From contig NZ_JAPELL010000001.1 of NCBI RefSeq assembly GCF_026094475.1, positions 1,636,326 through 1,700,325 of the forward strand: a stretch of DNA of 64,000 nt, written 5' to 3'. Source of the stretch: Homoserinimonas sedimenticola. Its GTDB lineage: Bacteria > Actinomycetota > Actinomycetes > Actinomycetales > Microbacteriaceae. Under the pieces are notes generated by a model that saw nothing but the letters and a program-made list of their open reading frames with translations, was not told the origin of the DNA and did no database searches. Positions 40,618 through 49,448 of the stretch are shown piece by piece. Both the position numbers and the translations under genes were made by a program. Every line of letters begins with the position of its first letter. Position 1 is the first letter of the stretch.

Positions 40618-40675
40618 CGAGTTGCCCACTTATGCGCTTCAGCCGCGCCTGAACGCCGCATAAGTGGGCAACTCG
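40618..40675. repeat. Perfect intergenic hairpin, family shared with 63439-63496
   Basis: CGAGTTGCCCACTTATGCG (40618-40636) is exactly inverted at 40657-40675 around a 20-base loop that itself pairs (TTCAG/CTGAA). It lies between convergent genes (SDR and DUF1622). The outer 14 bases recur in a second hairpin near the window's end. The remaining intergenic DNA (40676-40808) shows nothing else I can name. Confidence 0.88.
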
Positions 40676-40808
40676 GCGTTCACAGGCCGCGCTCGGGCCC
40701 TCTGCCTGAAGGTGTCTAGATCGAGGGCTTCGACAACACGGTGGAGGCGGATGACGTCAGTTCGGTCGACGACTCCGGGGAACGCAACGCTGTCGAGGGC
40801 GGCTGAGC

Positions 40809-41198
40809 TCAGCCGACCCCGTCGGGCTCAGTGTCCGCTCGCGCGTGGAGTTCCTGCTCCGGGCCGTGCTTCTGCCACGGCCAGCGGCCGCTGATCTCGA
40901 GCTCGAGCGACCAGCTCAGGAACGTTCGGATGACGACGATGACGGCGAGGGATCCGACGCTCTCGATCGTGAACGAGACGGTGACAGTGCGCACGATGTC
41001 CGCCGCGACGAGAAGCTCGAGCCCGAGCAGGATCGAGCGCCCCAGGAAGCGCCGAAAGCGTTCATAGACGCGCTCCTCCCTGCGCAGCAGATGCCTCAGC
41101 GCGAGCACGGACGCGAGCACGGCGCCCACCACGATGACGGCGACCCCCGCGCTCTCGACGATGCGCACCGCGACTTCGATGACCGTGTGAAAGTCCAC
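40809..41198 (-). CDS. DUF1622 membrane protein
   Basis: A 129-residue integral membrane protein with about three hydrophobic helices. A basic loop (LRHLLRREERVYERFRRFLG) is followed by RSILLGLELLVAADIVRTVTV, the conserved stretch of DUF1622. The C-terminal tail is charged and cytoplasmic (WPWQKHGPEQE). The function is unknown. It is monocistronic and convergent with the SDR gene. Confidence 0.85.
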   Translation of the reverse strand: MDFHTVIEVAVRIVESAGVAVIVVGAVLASVLALRHLLRREERVYERFRRFLGRSILLGLELLVAADIVRTVTVSFTIESVGSLAVIVVIRTFLSWSLELEISGRWPWQKHGPEQELHARADTEPDGVG

Positions 41199-41355
41199 GC
41201 GGCCTCCTTCCTCAGTACCGGCCCCACGCTATGCCGCAGGGCGAGGCCGCGACAGGGGAGCATCCTTCATAGGGAACGCATAGGAGCGGGCGAGGGGGCT
41301 CATAAACGGTCTCCATAGCGTGCCGAGGTACCCATTCACCGACCTCGGGAGACCC

Positions 41356-42816
41356 ATGTTCTTCACGTATCTGCGGCGCGAGCTCGCCGGCCGACGGCGG
41401 CAGACCGCCATCGTCGCCGCCGGCATGGCGCTCGCCATCGCCCTCGTCATCATCGTCAACGCGATCGCCGCGGGAGTGAAGGATGCGCAGGGCTCTGTGC
41501 TCGAATCCGTCTACGGTGTCGGCACTGACATCACGGTCGCGGCGACGCCCGCCACTCCGGAAGAGGGCGGCGCGGCGGGCGGCCCCCGCTTCGAGTTCGG
41601 CGCGGAGGACGGCGCCACCGCCGACGGATCCACCTCGCTCAGCCAGTCGCGCCTGACGGCGGGCTTCGGCACCTCCACCTTCGACGCGGCAGCGCTCGAG
41701 ACGATCGCGGGCGTCGACAACGTCGCCGCCGCGGCGGGCACCCTCTCGCTGACCAACACGACGTTCTCGGGCGAGATCCCCGACATGTCCCAGGCGCAGG
41801 GCGGCGGCCCCGCAGGCGGCGGCACGCCCCCGCAGGGTGGGGCGGATGGCGCGGGCGGCAGCGCCTTCGGTGTGGACTCGTTCACCGTGCTCGGGCTCGA
41901 CCCCGCCAGTTCGGCCGTCGGCCCCCTCTCCGCGGTGACGCTGGAAGACGGGCGGGGACTCGACGCGGAAGACGCGGGCCAGTATGTCGCGGTGCTCGAC
42001 AGCACCTATGCGGCGAGCGCCGCGCTCGCCGTCGGTGACACGATCGCGATCGGTGGGAGCGACTTCGAGGTCGTCGGGGTCGTGGCATCCACCTCGGCCG
42101 ACGCCACGACGGCGTCGAACGTCTACATCCCGCTCGACGTGGCCCAGACGCTCTCGGGCGAGGAAGGGATGATCTCGAGCGTGGCCGTGCAGGCGGCCTC
42201 ATCCTCCGACATCGAGCAGGTGCAGGCCGACATCGAGGCAGCCCTGCCCGACACGACCGTCAGCACGCAGGAGGACCTCGCCGCGAGCGTCTCCGGCTCG
42301 CTGTCGACCGCCTCGAGTCTCGTCGCCAACCTCGGCACCTGGCTCTCGGTCGCCGTGCTCGCCGCTGCCTTCCTCATCGCGACGCTCTTCACCGTGTCGG
42401 GCGTCACGCGCCGCACCCGCGAGTTCGGCACGCTCAAGGCGATCGGCTGGAGCAACCGTCGCATCGTCGCCCAGGTTTCGGGCGAGTCGCTCGTGCAGGG
42501 ACTCATCGGCGGCGCGGCGGGCATCGCGCTCGGCCTTGTGGGTGTTCTGATCGTGAATCTGGTCGGCCCCACGCTGACGGGTGAAGCGGCGACCACGACC
42601 GCGGCTGGCCCGGGCGGAACGGGCGGAGGGCCCGGCTTCGGAATGCAGGAGGCGGCAGCATCCGCCACCGAGATCGTGCTGAACGCCCCCATCACCCCCC
42701 TCGTCATCGGAATCGCGGTCGCGCTGGCCGTGCTCGGCGGACTGCTCGCCGGAGCGATCGGTGGATGGCGCGCCGCCCGCCTGCGCCCCGCAGAAGCCCT
42801 GCGCAGCATCGCCTGA
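41356..42816 (+). CDS. MacB/FtsX-type ABC permease
   Basis: A 486-residue four-TM permease. One N-terminal helix (TAIVAAGMALAIALVIIVNA) is followed by a large extracellular domain of about 270 residues rich in Gly/Ala/Ser, including a GGGPAGGGTPPQGG low-complexity stretch. Three C-terminal helices with the FtsX core follow (VSGVTRRTREFGTLKAIGWS). The start ATG 41356 follows GGGAG. With the next gene it forms a mechanotransmission-type exporter that may act on lipids, peptides or cell-wall stress. No two-component system is adjacent. Confidence 0.9.
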   Translation: MFFTYLRRELAGRRRQTAIVAAGMALAIALVIIVNAIAAGVKDAQGSVLESVYGVGTDITVAATPATPEEGGAAGGPRFEFGAEDGATADGSTSLSQSRLTAGFGTSTFDAAALETIAGVDNVAAAAGTLSLTNTTFSGEIPDMSQAQGGGPAGGGTPPQGGADGAGGSAFGVDSFTVLGLDPASSAVGPLSAVTLEDGRGLDAEDAGQYVAVLDSTYAASAALAVGDTIAIGGSDFEVVGVVASTSADATTASNVYIPLDVAQTLSGEEGMISSVAVQAASSSDIEQVQADIEAALPDTTVSTQEDLAASVSGSLSTASSLVANLGTWLSVAVLAAAFLIATLFTVSGVTRRTREFGTLKAIGWSNRRIVAQVSGESLVQGLIGGAAGIALGLVGVLIVNLVGPTLTGEAATTTAAGPGGTGGGPGFGMQEAAASATEIVLNAPITPLVIGIAVALAVLGGLLAGAIGGWRAARLRPAEALRSIA

Positions 42817-42839
42817 CCCGCACTCAAGGAGAAGAGAAC

Positions 42840-43508
42840 GTGTACGAACTCACCAACATCAGCAAGTCCTACCGGCAGGGCAAGCGCACGGTCGACGCCC
42901 TGCGAGGCGTGACCCTCAGCATCCCAAAGGGGCAACTGGTCGCCATCCAGGGCCCCACGGGCGGCGGCAAGTCGACCCTGCTGCAGATGCTCGGCGCCCT
43001 CGACCGGCCAAGCGGTGGCACCGTCACCCTCGGCGACAAGCAGCTCGCCTCCCTCGGCGACCGAGCGCTCGCCCGCGTGCGGGCCACCGAGATCGGTTTC
43101 GTCTTCCAGGGCTTCAACCTCATCCCGACGCTCACGGCGCAGGAGAACGTGGAGACGGCGCTCGCCCCGCTCGGTGTCGCCGCGGCCGAGAGGAAGCGGC
43201 GGGCATCCGAAGTCCTCGCGTCGGTAGGGCTCGGCGACCGAGGAGACCACCTGCCCGCTGAGCTCTCGGGCGGGCAGCAGCAGCGCGTCGCGATCGCACG
43301 CGCCCTCGTCAAGGATCCGGAGGTGCTGCTCGCCGACGAACCGACCGGCGCGCTCGACGAGGGCACCCGCGACGACATCCTCGACCTGCTCGAAGGGCTG
43401 TGGAAAGAAAAGGGACTGACGGTGGTGCTGGTGACCCACGACTCGGCTGTCGCAAAGCGCGCCGAGCGTCGCCTCTACATCAAGGGAGGCACCGTCAGGG
43501 AGGGGTGA
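42840..43508 (+). CDS. ABC transporter ATP-binding protein (MacB/LolD-like)
   Basis: A 222-residue ATPase partner of the preceding permease. It starts at GTG 42840 with AAGGAG seven bases upstream. Walker A is GPTGGGKST, the X-loop region is FVFQGFNLIPTLTAQENV, the signature LSGGQQQRVAIARAL and Walker B VLLADEPTGALD, all characteristic of the MacB/LolD/FtsE group. A strong terminator follows 16 bases after the stop. Confidence 0.94.
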   Translation: MYELTNISKSYRQGKRTVDALRGVTLSIPKGQLVAIQGPTGGGKSTLLQMLGALDRPSGGTVTLGDKQLASLGDRALARVRATEIGFVFQGFNLIPTLTAQENVETALAPLGVAAAERKRRASEVLASVGLGDRGDHLPAELSGGQQQRVAIARALVKDPEVLLADEPTGALDEGTRDDILDLLEGLWKEKGLTVVLVTHDSAVAKRAERRLYIKGGTVREG

Positions 43509-43523
43509 CTCCCCTCCCCACTC

Positions 43524-43557
43524 GGGGCGCCCGCCGTTCCCCCGCGGCGGGCGCCCC
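43524..43557 (+). terminator. Strong GC-rich stem-loop terminator
   Basis: GGGGCGCCCGCCG pairs perfectly with CGGCGGGCGCCCC around an 8-base loop and is followed by CTTCTGT. It sits right after the two-gene ABC operon and before the next gene's start. Confidence 0.8.
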
Positions 43558-43575
43558 CTTCTGTGCGGGGCGAGA

Positions 43576-44103
43576 ATGGGAGGCATGGCAGACATCGTCG
43601 GCGAGGTGCGAGCAGCGGTGACGGATGCCACGGCTCGCCTCGCAGCATCCACAGTGCCCGACGAGGCCCTCGCCGAGTTCACGCCCGAGCGTCGCCGCTT
43701 CGGCATCGCGCTCGGCCCGCGGATGACGCCTCTCGGGCGGGCCTGGCGGCTCGGCGTCTTCCTGATCGACCGGGAGGGCACGCTCTATGCCGCCGGCCAC
43801 TCGACCCGTGCGATCGAGCCGGGTCGCTCCAACTACCAGTCCGTGTCGGGCGAGGAACGCCGGGCGCAGCGGCTGGCGGCACACCGCGGGCGGTTCCGCG
43901 AGGGCGAGACCGTCAACTTCGACGCGAGGGTGATCGAGCTCTCCGAGGAGGCGCTGGCTGAGGCATCCGGCCCCCTGTTCCTGGCTGATGGTCGGGCCCT
44001 CGTGCGCTGGACCCCGACGGCGGATGCCGCGACCGCAATCGAGTTCGTGCCCTACCTGCGCGAACGGCTCGAGTTGTTGCTCGACCCGCCCGCGGGCGCC
44101 TGA
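43576..44103 (+). CDS. Hypothetical protein
   Basis: A 175-residue soluble protein that I do not recognise. It has an N-terminal helix (VGEVRAAVTDATARLAAS), then FGIALGPRMTPLGRAWRLGVFLIDREGTLYAAGHSTRAIEPGRSNYQS, which suggests a beta-rich domain, and a C-terminal helix. It has no membrane segments or cysteines. The ATG at 43576 is used; another ATG three codons in is almost on top of a GGGAGG and so less likely. Similar actinobacterial proteins are uncharacterised. Confidence 0.72.
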   Translation: MGGMADIVGEVRAAVTDATARLAASTVPDEALAEFTPERRRFGIALGPRMTPLGRAWRLGVFLIDREGTLYAAGHSTRAIEPGRSNYQSVSGEERRAQRLAAHRGRFREGETVNFDARVIELSEEALAEASGPLFLADGRALVRWTPTADAATAIEFVPYLRERLELLLDPPAGA

Positions 44104-44125
44104 CGCGGGCCTAAAGTAGTTAGCA

Positions 44126-45316
44126 ATGCAAAATAATCGCATCTGGTCGCGTGACTTCACGCTCGCCCTCGTCATCAACTTCGCCCTCGCGAGCGTCTTC
44201 TACCTGCTCATGACGACCATGGCGCTCTACGCCGTCGAACGCTTCGGGGCCGGCGACAGCCTTGCGGGGCTCGCGGCGGGAGCCTACGTGCTGGGGGCCG
44301 TCGTGGCGCGCCTGCTCGCCTCCAAGTACCTCGACTTTGTGGGCCGCAAGCGCATGATCGTGATCTGCCTCTCCGCCTTCGTCGTGCTCTCCCTGCTCTA
44401 CCTCGTCACGACGAGCCTCGCGGGCCTCATCGTGCTGCGCCTCGTGCACGGCATGGCGTTCGGGGCGGCGAGCACGGCGGTCGCGTCATCCGCCATCAGC
44501 CTCGTGCCCACCGCCAAACGGGGCGAGGGCACCGGATACTTCTCGATCTCGGCGACCCTCGCGGTGGGCGTCGGGCCGCTCATCGGCACCCTGCTCATCG
44601 AAGGGGTCGGCTTCGAGGGTCTCTTCTGGGCGAGCACGATCGCGTCGATCCTCGGGCTCGCGGCCGCCCTCGCCCTGCGGCCGCCGGAGCGGGAGCTCAG
44701 CGAGGAGGAGGTCGCCACCAAGTGGCGCATCCGCCCCTCCGACCTGCTGGAGGCGCGCGCGATGCCGATCGCGACGATCGTCTTTCTCGCCTGCTTCGCC
44801 TACTCCGGCGCCCTGGCCTTCTACCTCAACTATGCGGATGCCACGGGCAGCACGAGCGAGGCCGCCGCCTTCTTCACCACCTACTCGATCGCGGTCTTCG
44901 TGGTGCGCCTTGTGGCGGGACGCGTGCAGGATCGCTTCGGCGACAACGCCGTGTTCTACCCGACCCTCGGGATCTTCGCGGTCGGGCTCGTCGTGCTCTC
45001 CCTGCCGCCCTCGCTGCCGCTCGCGATCGCGGGCGGCGCGCTCGTCGCGGTCGGCTTCGGCACGATCATGCCCGGCGGCCAGGCGGCAGCCGTCTCGTCG
45101 ACCTCGCCCGCGCGGGTCGCGGTCGCGACATCCACCTTCTTCATCTCGGCCGACTCGGCGATCGGCGTCGGCCCCATCGTGCTGGGCGCGCTGCTGCACT
45201 TCACGGGCTACGACGGTATGTACCTCGTGCTCGCGGGGCTCGTGGTCGTGACGATCGGGGTGTACGCGCTCACGCACGGGCGGGCGCGGGCGGGTGCGGC
45301 GACGCGGATGTCGTAG
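44126..45316 (+). CDS. MFS transporter
   Basis: A 396-residue major facilitator with about 12 hydrophobic segments and the loop 2-3 motif KYLDFVGRKRMIV. Its central loop is short and its C-terminus short and basic. It is probably a drug or metabolite exporter of the DHA1 type; the substrate is unknown. Upstream bases read CTAAAGT, then nine bases, then ATG, so the transcript may be nearly leaderless. It is convergent with the SulP gene, with 98 featureless bases between. Confidence 0.9.
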   Translation: MQNNRIWSRDFTLALVINFALASVFYLLMTTMALYAVERFGAGDSLAGLAAGAYVLGAVVARLLASKYLDFVGRKRMIVICLSAFVVLSLLYLVTTSLAGLIVLRLVHGMAFGAASTAVASSAISLVPTAKRGEGTGYFSISATLAVGVGPLIGTLLIEGVGFEGLFWASTIASILGLAAALALRPPERELSEEEVATKWRIRPSDLLEARAMPIATIVFLACFAYSGALAFYLNYADATGSTSEAAAFFTTYSIAVFVVRLVAGRVQDRFGDNAVFYPTLGIFAVGLVVLSLPPSLPLAIAGGALVAVGFGTIMPGGQAAAVSSTSPARVAVATSTFFISADSAIGVGPIVLGALLHFTGYDGMYLVLAGLVVVTIGVYALTHGRARAGAATRMS

Positions 45317-45414
45317 ACCACGCGGCGAATGGCGAGACGCCCGCGGGGCTCACGCAACGGGGAGTCGCGGCATCCACCACGCCGACGAAGCGAAGCCAGT
45401 CGGTCACGTGGCCG

Positions 45415-46938
45415 CTAGCCCTCGCCCCCGCCGAGGTTGCCCGCGAGTCGCGTGTGCATCGCCGTGCTCGCCTCGTTGAGCCCCTCGATGACAACGCGCT
45501 TGCCCTTGTGCTCGTACTTGTTGGTGATGGAGTCGAGGGCGGCGACGGTCGAGGCATCCCAGATGTGAGAGCGGGACATGTCGATCACGATGCGCTCGGG
45601 GTCGTCGGAATACTCGAACTGCGTCGTGAGGTCGTTGCTGGAGGCGAAGAAGAGCTCGCCCACGACCGTGTAGTACGCGGTTGGCACGGGGGCGTCGGTG
45701 TCGACGCGGCGCTCGACCGTCGCGAAGTGGGCCACGCGGCGGGTGAAGAGCACCAGCGCGACGAGTACACCGACGATGACGCCGATCGCGAGGTTGTGGG
45801 TGGCGACGACGACCACGACGGTCGCGAGCATGACGAAGGTCTCGCTCTTGGGCATCCGCTTGAGGGTCGCAGGGCGGATGCTGTGCCAGTCGAACGTTGC
45901 GACGGACACCAGGATCATGACGGCGACGAGGGCCGCCATGGGGATGATGCCGACGACATCGCCGAGTGCGACGACGAGGATGAGGAGGAAGAGCCCCGCG
46001 AGGAAGGTCGAGATGCGCGTGCGGGCGCGGGACGCCTTCACGTTGATCATGGTCTGGCCGATCATGGCGCAGCCGCCCATGCCGCCGAAGAAGCCGGAGG
46101 CGAGGTTCGCGACGCCCTGGCCCCACGACTCGCGAGTCTTGTCGGAGTGGGTGTCGGTGATCTCGTCAACGAGCTTCGCGGTCATGAGCGACTCCAGGAT
46201 GCCGACAACCGCCATCGCGAGCGCGAAGGGACCGATGATGGTGAGCGTCTCCCACGTGAGAGGCACATTCGGGATGAATAACTCGGGGAGGCTGTCAGGC
46301 AGCTCGCCCTGGTCGCGCACGGTGGGCACGTTGATCGCGAAGAAGACCGTGATGACCGTCAGCACGATGATCGCGATGAGGGGCGCCGGCACCACCTTCG
46401 TGAGCTTCGGCATGAGCCACAGGATCGCGAGGCCGCCGATCACGAGCGGGTAGACGATCCACGGCACGTCGACGAGGTGCTCGATCTGCGCCATGAAGAT
46501 GAGGATCGCGAGCGAGTTGACGAAGCCGATCATGACGCTTCGGGGGATGAAGCGCATGAGCTTGGCGACGCCGAAGACCGCGAAGAGGATCTGCAGCACA
46601 CCGCCGAGCAGCACCGTGGCGATCAGATAGTCGAAGCCGTACTCGCGCATGACGGGGGCGATCACGAGCGCGATCGCCCCCGTCGCCGCCGTGATCATGG
46701 CGGGGCGGCCGCCGACGAAGGCGATCGTGACCGCCATGACGAAGGAGGAGAAGAGCCCCACGCGCGGGTCGACGCCCGCGATGATCGAGAAGGAGATGGC
46801 CTCGGGGATGAGGGCGAGGGCGACGACAAGCCCCGCGAGCACCTCTCGGGTGAGGATGCGCGGCGAGCGGAGGGCGGTCAGCACGCTCGGGTCGTCGCGG
46901 TAGCGGGAGCGGTCGATGGTCGTGGCGCCGATGGGCAT
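45415..46938 (-). CDS. SulP-family anion permease with STAS domain
   Basis: A 507-residue inorganic anion (sulfate/bicarbonate-type) transporter with an N-terminal membrane core of 10-14 segments (LVVALALIPEAISFSIIAGVDP; GFFGGMGGCAMIGQTMIN). A C-terminal cytoplasmic STAS domain lies at about residues 405-495 (IVIDMSRSHIWDASTVAALD). The short space upstream (46939-47083) has overlapping repeats around GTGCGCG/CGCGCA that may be a regulatory site. Substrates of bacterial SulP proteins vary, so sulfate is only the default. Confidence 0.92.
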   Translation of the reverse strand: MPIGATTIDRSRYRDDPSVLTALRSPRILTREVLAGLVVALALIPEAISFSIIAGVDPRVGLFSSFVMAVTIAFVGGRPAMITAATGAIALVIAPVMREYGFDYLIATVLLGGVLQILFAVFGVAKLMRFIPRSVMIGFVNSLAILIFMAQIEHLVDVPWIVYPLVIGGLAILWLMPKLTKVVPAPLIAIIVLTVITVFFAINVPTVRDQGELPDSLPELFIPNVPLTWETLTIIGPFALAMAVVGILESLMTAKLVDEITDTHSDKTRESWGQGVANLASGFFGGMGGCAMIGQTMINVKASRARTRISTFLAGLFLLILVVALGDVVGIIPMAALVAVMILVSVATFDWHSIRPATLKRMPKSETFVMLATVVVVVATHNLAIGVIVGVLVALVLFTRRVAHFATVERRVDTDAPVPTAYYTVVGELFFASSNDLTTQFEYSDDPERIVIDMSRSHIWDASTVAALDSITNKYEHKGKRVVIEGLNEASTAMHTRLAGNLGGGEG

Positions 46939-47083
46939 GAGAGTCTCCTGGATGCGGCGCCCTCAGCCGGGGCGCGTAAGTTTGTGCGCGACGCGCAAGT
47001 CTGAACGTGCGCGGCGTGCACAAGCGTGCGCGCGGCGCCGAAGCCACCATCAAGCCTAAGGGCCGCAGAGAGAAGGAGGCACC

Positions 47084-47662
47084 GTGATCGACGCCCTCCT
47101 CCGGCGCCCGCACGGTGCGGCCGAGGCCGCCGCCGATGTGGTGCGTGCGGCTGCCCCCGTCAGCGTCCTCGTCGCCGCCTTCACCTTCGGCTGGGTCGAG
47201 GTCGCCATCATGATGCTCCTCTTTCTCGGCGCCCTCATCGCCCGTGCAGCGACCCTCCCGCCGCTTGTCGACGCCCTCAGCAACGCCGTTCTGCTTGCGG
47301 CGGCCTGGTTCGCCGTCGTCGACCTTTATTCGAGCATCGAGTGGATCGACCTCGCGACGCACTTCGCGGTGGGCGGGGTGCTCGCCGCTCTCGCCCGCGT
47401 GCTGCTGGAGCGGTGGGATGCTGCGGGGCTCGCGCCTGCGCTCGGACGCCCCTCCGTGGCATCCGTCGTCGCCGGCGCCCTCGTGGGGGCGTGTCTCGCG
47501 TTGGGACTCTCGGTCGTGTGGGAGTTCCTCGAGTGGTGGGGCCACACCTACATCGACGACGGCGTCAACGTCGGCTACGTCGACACGCTCGGCGATCTCG
47601 CCGCGGGTGGCCTGGGCGGCCTGCTCGCGGGCGCACTGCAGGCTCTCGGGCGCTCTCGCTGA
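47084..47662 (+). CDS. Integral membrane protein of unknown function
   Basis: A 192-residue protein with five or six hydrophobic helices. The C-terminal half carries a striking conserved-looking stretch, VWEFLEWWGHTYIDDG, then VNVGYVDTLGDLAAGGLGGLLAG, like the DUF2238/YjdF-type membrane proteins (acidic and aromatic residues next to a GD motif). The GTG start has GGAGG upstream. The next gene begins 39 bases later, so the two may be co-transcribed. Confidence 0.75.
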   Translation: MIDALLRRPHGAAEAAADVVRAAAPVSVLVAAFTFGWVEVAIMMLLFLGALIARAATLPPLVDALSNAVLLAAAWFAVVDLYSSIEWIDLATHFAVGGVLAALARVLLERWDAAGLAPALGRPSVASVVAGALVGACLALGLSVVWEFLEWWGHTYIDDGVNVGYVDTLGDLAAGGLGGLLAGALQALGRSR

Positions 47663-47701
47663 TCGCACTGCGGCGTCGGTGGTCTGCGCGATACTGTCCG
47701 C

Positions 47702-48826
47702 ATGAGCGACGACAGGCCCGCGCAGCCTCGGCTCCGTCGCGCCGTCTGGCTCGCCGTGAGCATCGCCGCTGTGCTTCTGGTAGCGGGCGCCGCGACGCCC
47801 TTCGCGCTCGCACAGCAGGCCGCGCAGTCGAGCTATGACGCCGCGGTCGCCGAGTATGAGAGGGCCGCGGATGCCTCGCTGAGTGCCACCGAAAGCCTCG
47901 AGGGTGCCCTGACTTCGGCCACCGAGACGCGGGCCCTCGCCGAGCAGGTGCTCGCGGCCGCGACACCCGACTACGTGGACTCGAGCACGCTCGGGGTCCT
48001 CACGGAGGCGCAACTCGCCCTCACGGAGGCCCTCGAGGTCGCCGCGAGCGCGCCCGTTTCCGGCCCGACGGCTGAACCTGGTGAGGGGGCGCAGGAGCTG
48101 CAGAGCCGCGCCGAAGCCGTGCTCGCGGATGCCGCCGAGGTCGCGCGGGCGGCCGACGGGGTCGCGCGGGCGGCGGCCGCCGTCACTTCGGCCGGGGAGG
48201 CATTTGTCGCGGGCCTGTCGGAGCACGCGGCATCCATCGACAGCACCTTCGCTTCGGCCGCCAACCTCGACCGCATCGCCTACCGGGAGGCGACCGCCGC
48301 CCTGGCACCGGCGCGCTGGGACGCGGATGCCCCGGCTCTCGTCGCGCGGTACGTCGCCGCCGCGCAGGCGCTCGCCGCCTCGCACGCCGCCGAGGAGGCC
48401 GAGAAGGCGGGGCCGCTCTACGGGCAGCGCAAGGAGGTGGAGGCCTTTGCACGGTCGATCGCGGGCGGCGTCATGCTCGACTTCGACTGGGCCCCTGTCG
48501 TGAACGGCTACGGGCAGGGCGGCAGCTTCGGTGGCACCGCCACCTGGAACACCGCCCATGGGGGTTACTCGACCATCACCCTCTCCGACAGCGTCGCCGC
48601 CCTGTGGCAGAGCCACCCCGCCGTCGCGTCGCTCGTGGCGCACGAGGTGGGCCACTCGATCACGGGCAAGTGCATGCGGCTCTTCATCGACGGCTTCGAC
48701 TCGCAGGCGGAGGTCTTCGCGACTGCCTGGGCGATCGGTCTCGGCTACGACGACGAGGGCAGCGGCGAGTCCCTCTACGGCCGGCCCTCGGACGCCCTCA
48801 TCGCGCTCTCGAGGCAGTGTCGCTAG
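47702..48826 (+). CDS. Membrane-anchored putative zinc metalloprotease (HEVGH)
   Basis: A 374-residue protein. One N-terminal signal-anchor (residues 13-33) is followed by a long Ala/Glu-rich helical, probably coiled-coil stalk (40-235) and a C-terminal extracellular domain. That domain has HEVGH at 314-318 (ASLVAHEVGHSITGKC) and a downstream Glu337 in DSQAEVFATAWAIG, the spacing of gluzincin-type Zn ligands. Cys324 and Cys373 could form a disulfide. I do not recognise the family. A protease or peptidoglycan-linked role is inferred from the motif only. Confidence 0.75.
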   Translation: MSDDRPAQPRLRRAVWLAVSIAAVLLVAGAATPFALAQQAAQSSYDAAVAEYERAADASLSATESLEGALTSATETRALAEQVLAAATPDYVDSSTLGVLTEAQLALTEALEVAASAPVSGPTAEPGEGAQELQSRAEAVLADAAEVARAADGVARAAAAVTSAGEAFVAGLSEHAASIDSTFASAANLDRIAYREATAALAPARWDADAPALVARYVAAAQALAASHAAEEAEKAGPLYGQRKEVEAFARSIAGGVMLDFDWAPVVNGYGQGGSFGGTATWNTAHGGYSTITLSDSVAALWQSHPAVASLVAHEVGHSITGKCMRLFIDGFDSQAEVFATAWAIGLGYDDEGSGESLYGRPSDALIALSRQCR

Positions 48827-48860
48827 ACGAGCATTCTCACTTCTGATACTGTTCTCAATC

Positions 48861-49448
48861 ATGGGAACGAAGAATCGCGCTGACGCCGTGCTGCACCCGC
48901 AGCGCATGCGCATCATCCGCACACTCGCAACCACGCCGCAGACCTCCAAGGAGCTCGCCGAGGCGCTCCCCGATATCCCCCAGGCGAGCCTCTACCGACA
49001 CCTGACGACACTGCTCGACACGGGCATCCTGCGGGTGAGTGCGGAGCGGCAGGTGCGCGGCGCCGTCGAACGCACCTACGCCCTCGGCGAGGCGATCGTC
49101 ACGGGAGAGGATGTCGCGGCCGCAAGCCCCGACGATCACTTCCGCTATTTCAGTACCTTCGTCGCCGGCCTGCTCGGCGAGTTCGCCCAGTACGTCGAGG
49201 GCGGGGACATCGCCCCCGAGCGTGACGGGGTCGGCTACCGCGAGCACGTGCTGCAGCTCAGCCACGAGGAGCTCCTCGAACTCCTCGGCGAAATCCGCGC
49301 GGCCATCGCACGTCGGGCCGACAACACCCCGAGCCCAGAGCGCAGCCCGCGACTCCTCGCCACCGTAACCCTGCCGACTGCCGCCGCGGGCGGTTCCACC
49401 CTCCCGGCCGCCGCCGGCAATCTCCCTCAGACCGGAGCATCCGAATGA
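48861..49448 (+). CDS. Winged-helix (ArsR-like) transcriptional regulator
   Basis: A 195-residue regulator with the N-terminal winged helix VLHPQRMRIIRTLATTPQTS, then KELAEALPDIPQASLYRHLTTLLDTGIL. A helical middle and a low-complexity Ala/Thr/Pro tail follow. The ATG lies ten bases after TGATACT, an extended -10-like sequence, so the mRNA may be nearly leaderless. Its stop overlaps the next gene (ATGA). It likely controls the two membrane-protein genes downstream. Confidence 0.88.
   Translation: MGTKNRADAVLHPQRMRIIRTLATTPQTSKELAEALPDIPQASLYRHLTTLLDTGILRVSAERQVRGAVERTYALGEAIVTGEDVAAASPDDHFRYFSTFVAGLLGEFAQYVEGGDIAPERDGVGYREHVLQLSHEELLELLGEIRAAIARRADNTPSPERSPRLLATVTLPTAAAGGSTLPAAAGNLPQTGASE

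Noticed and set aside
46939-47083. Repeats upstream of the SulP gene as an operator
   Set aside because: Overlapping GTGCGCG/CGCGCA words are expected in such GC-rich DNA; no single symmetric site stands out.
46295-48949. Very long open frame (884 codons) on the minus strand
   Set aside because: It is a shadow of the SulP gene and of three plus-strand genes, rich in Arg/Gly/Ala, with no domain and no ribosome site.
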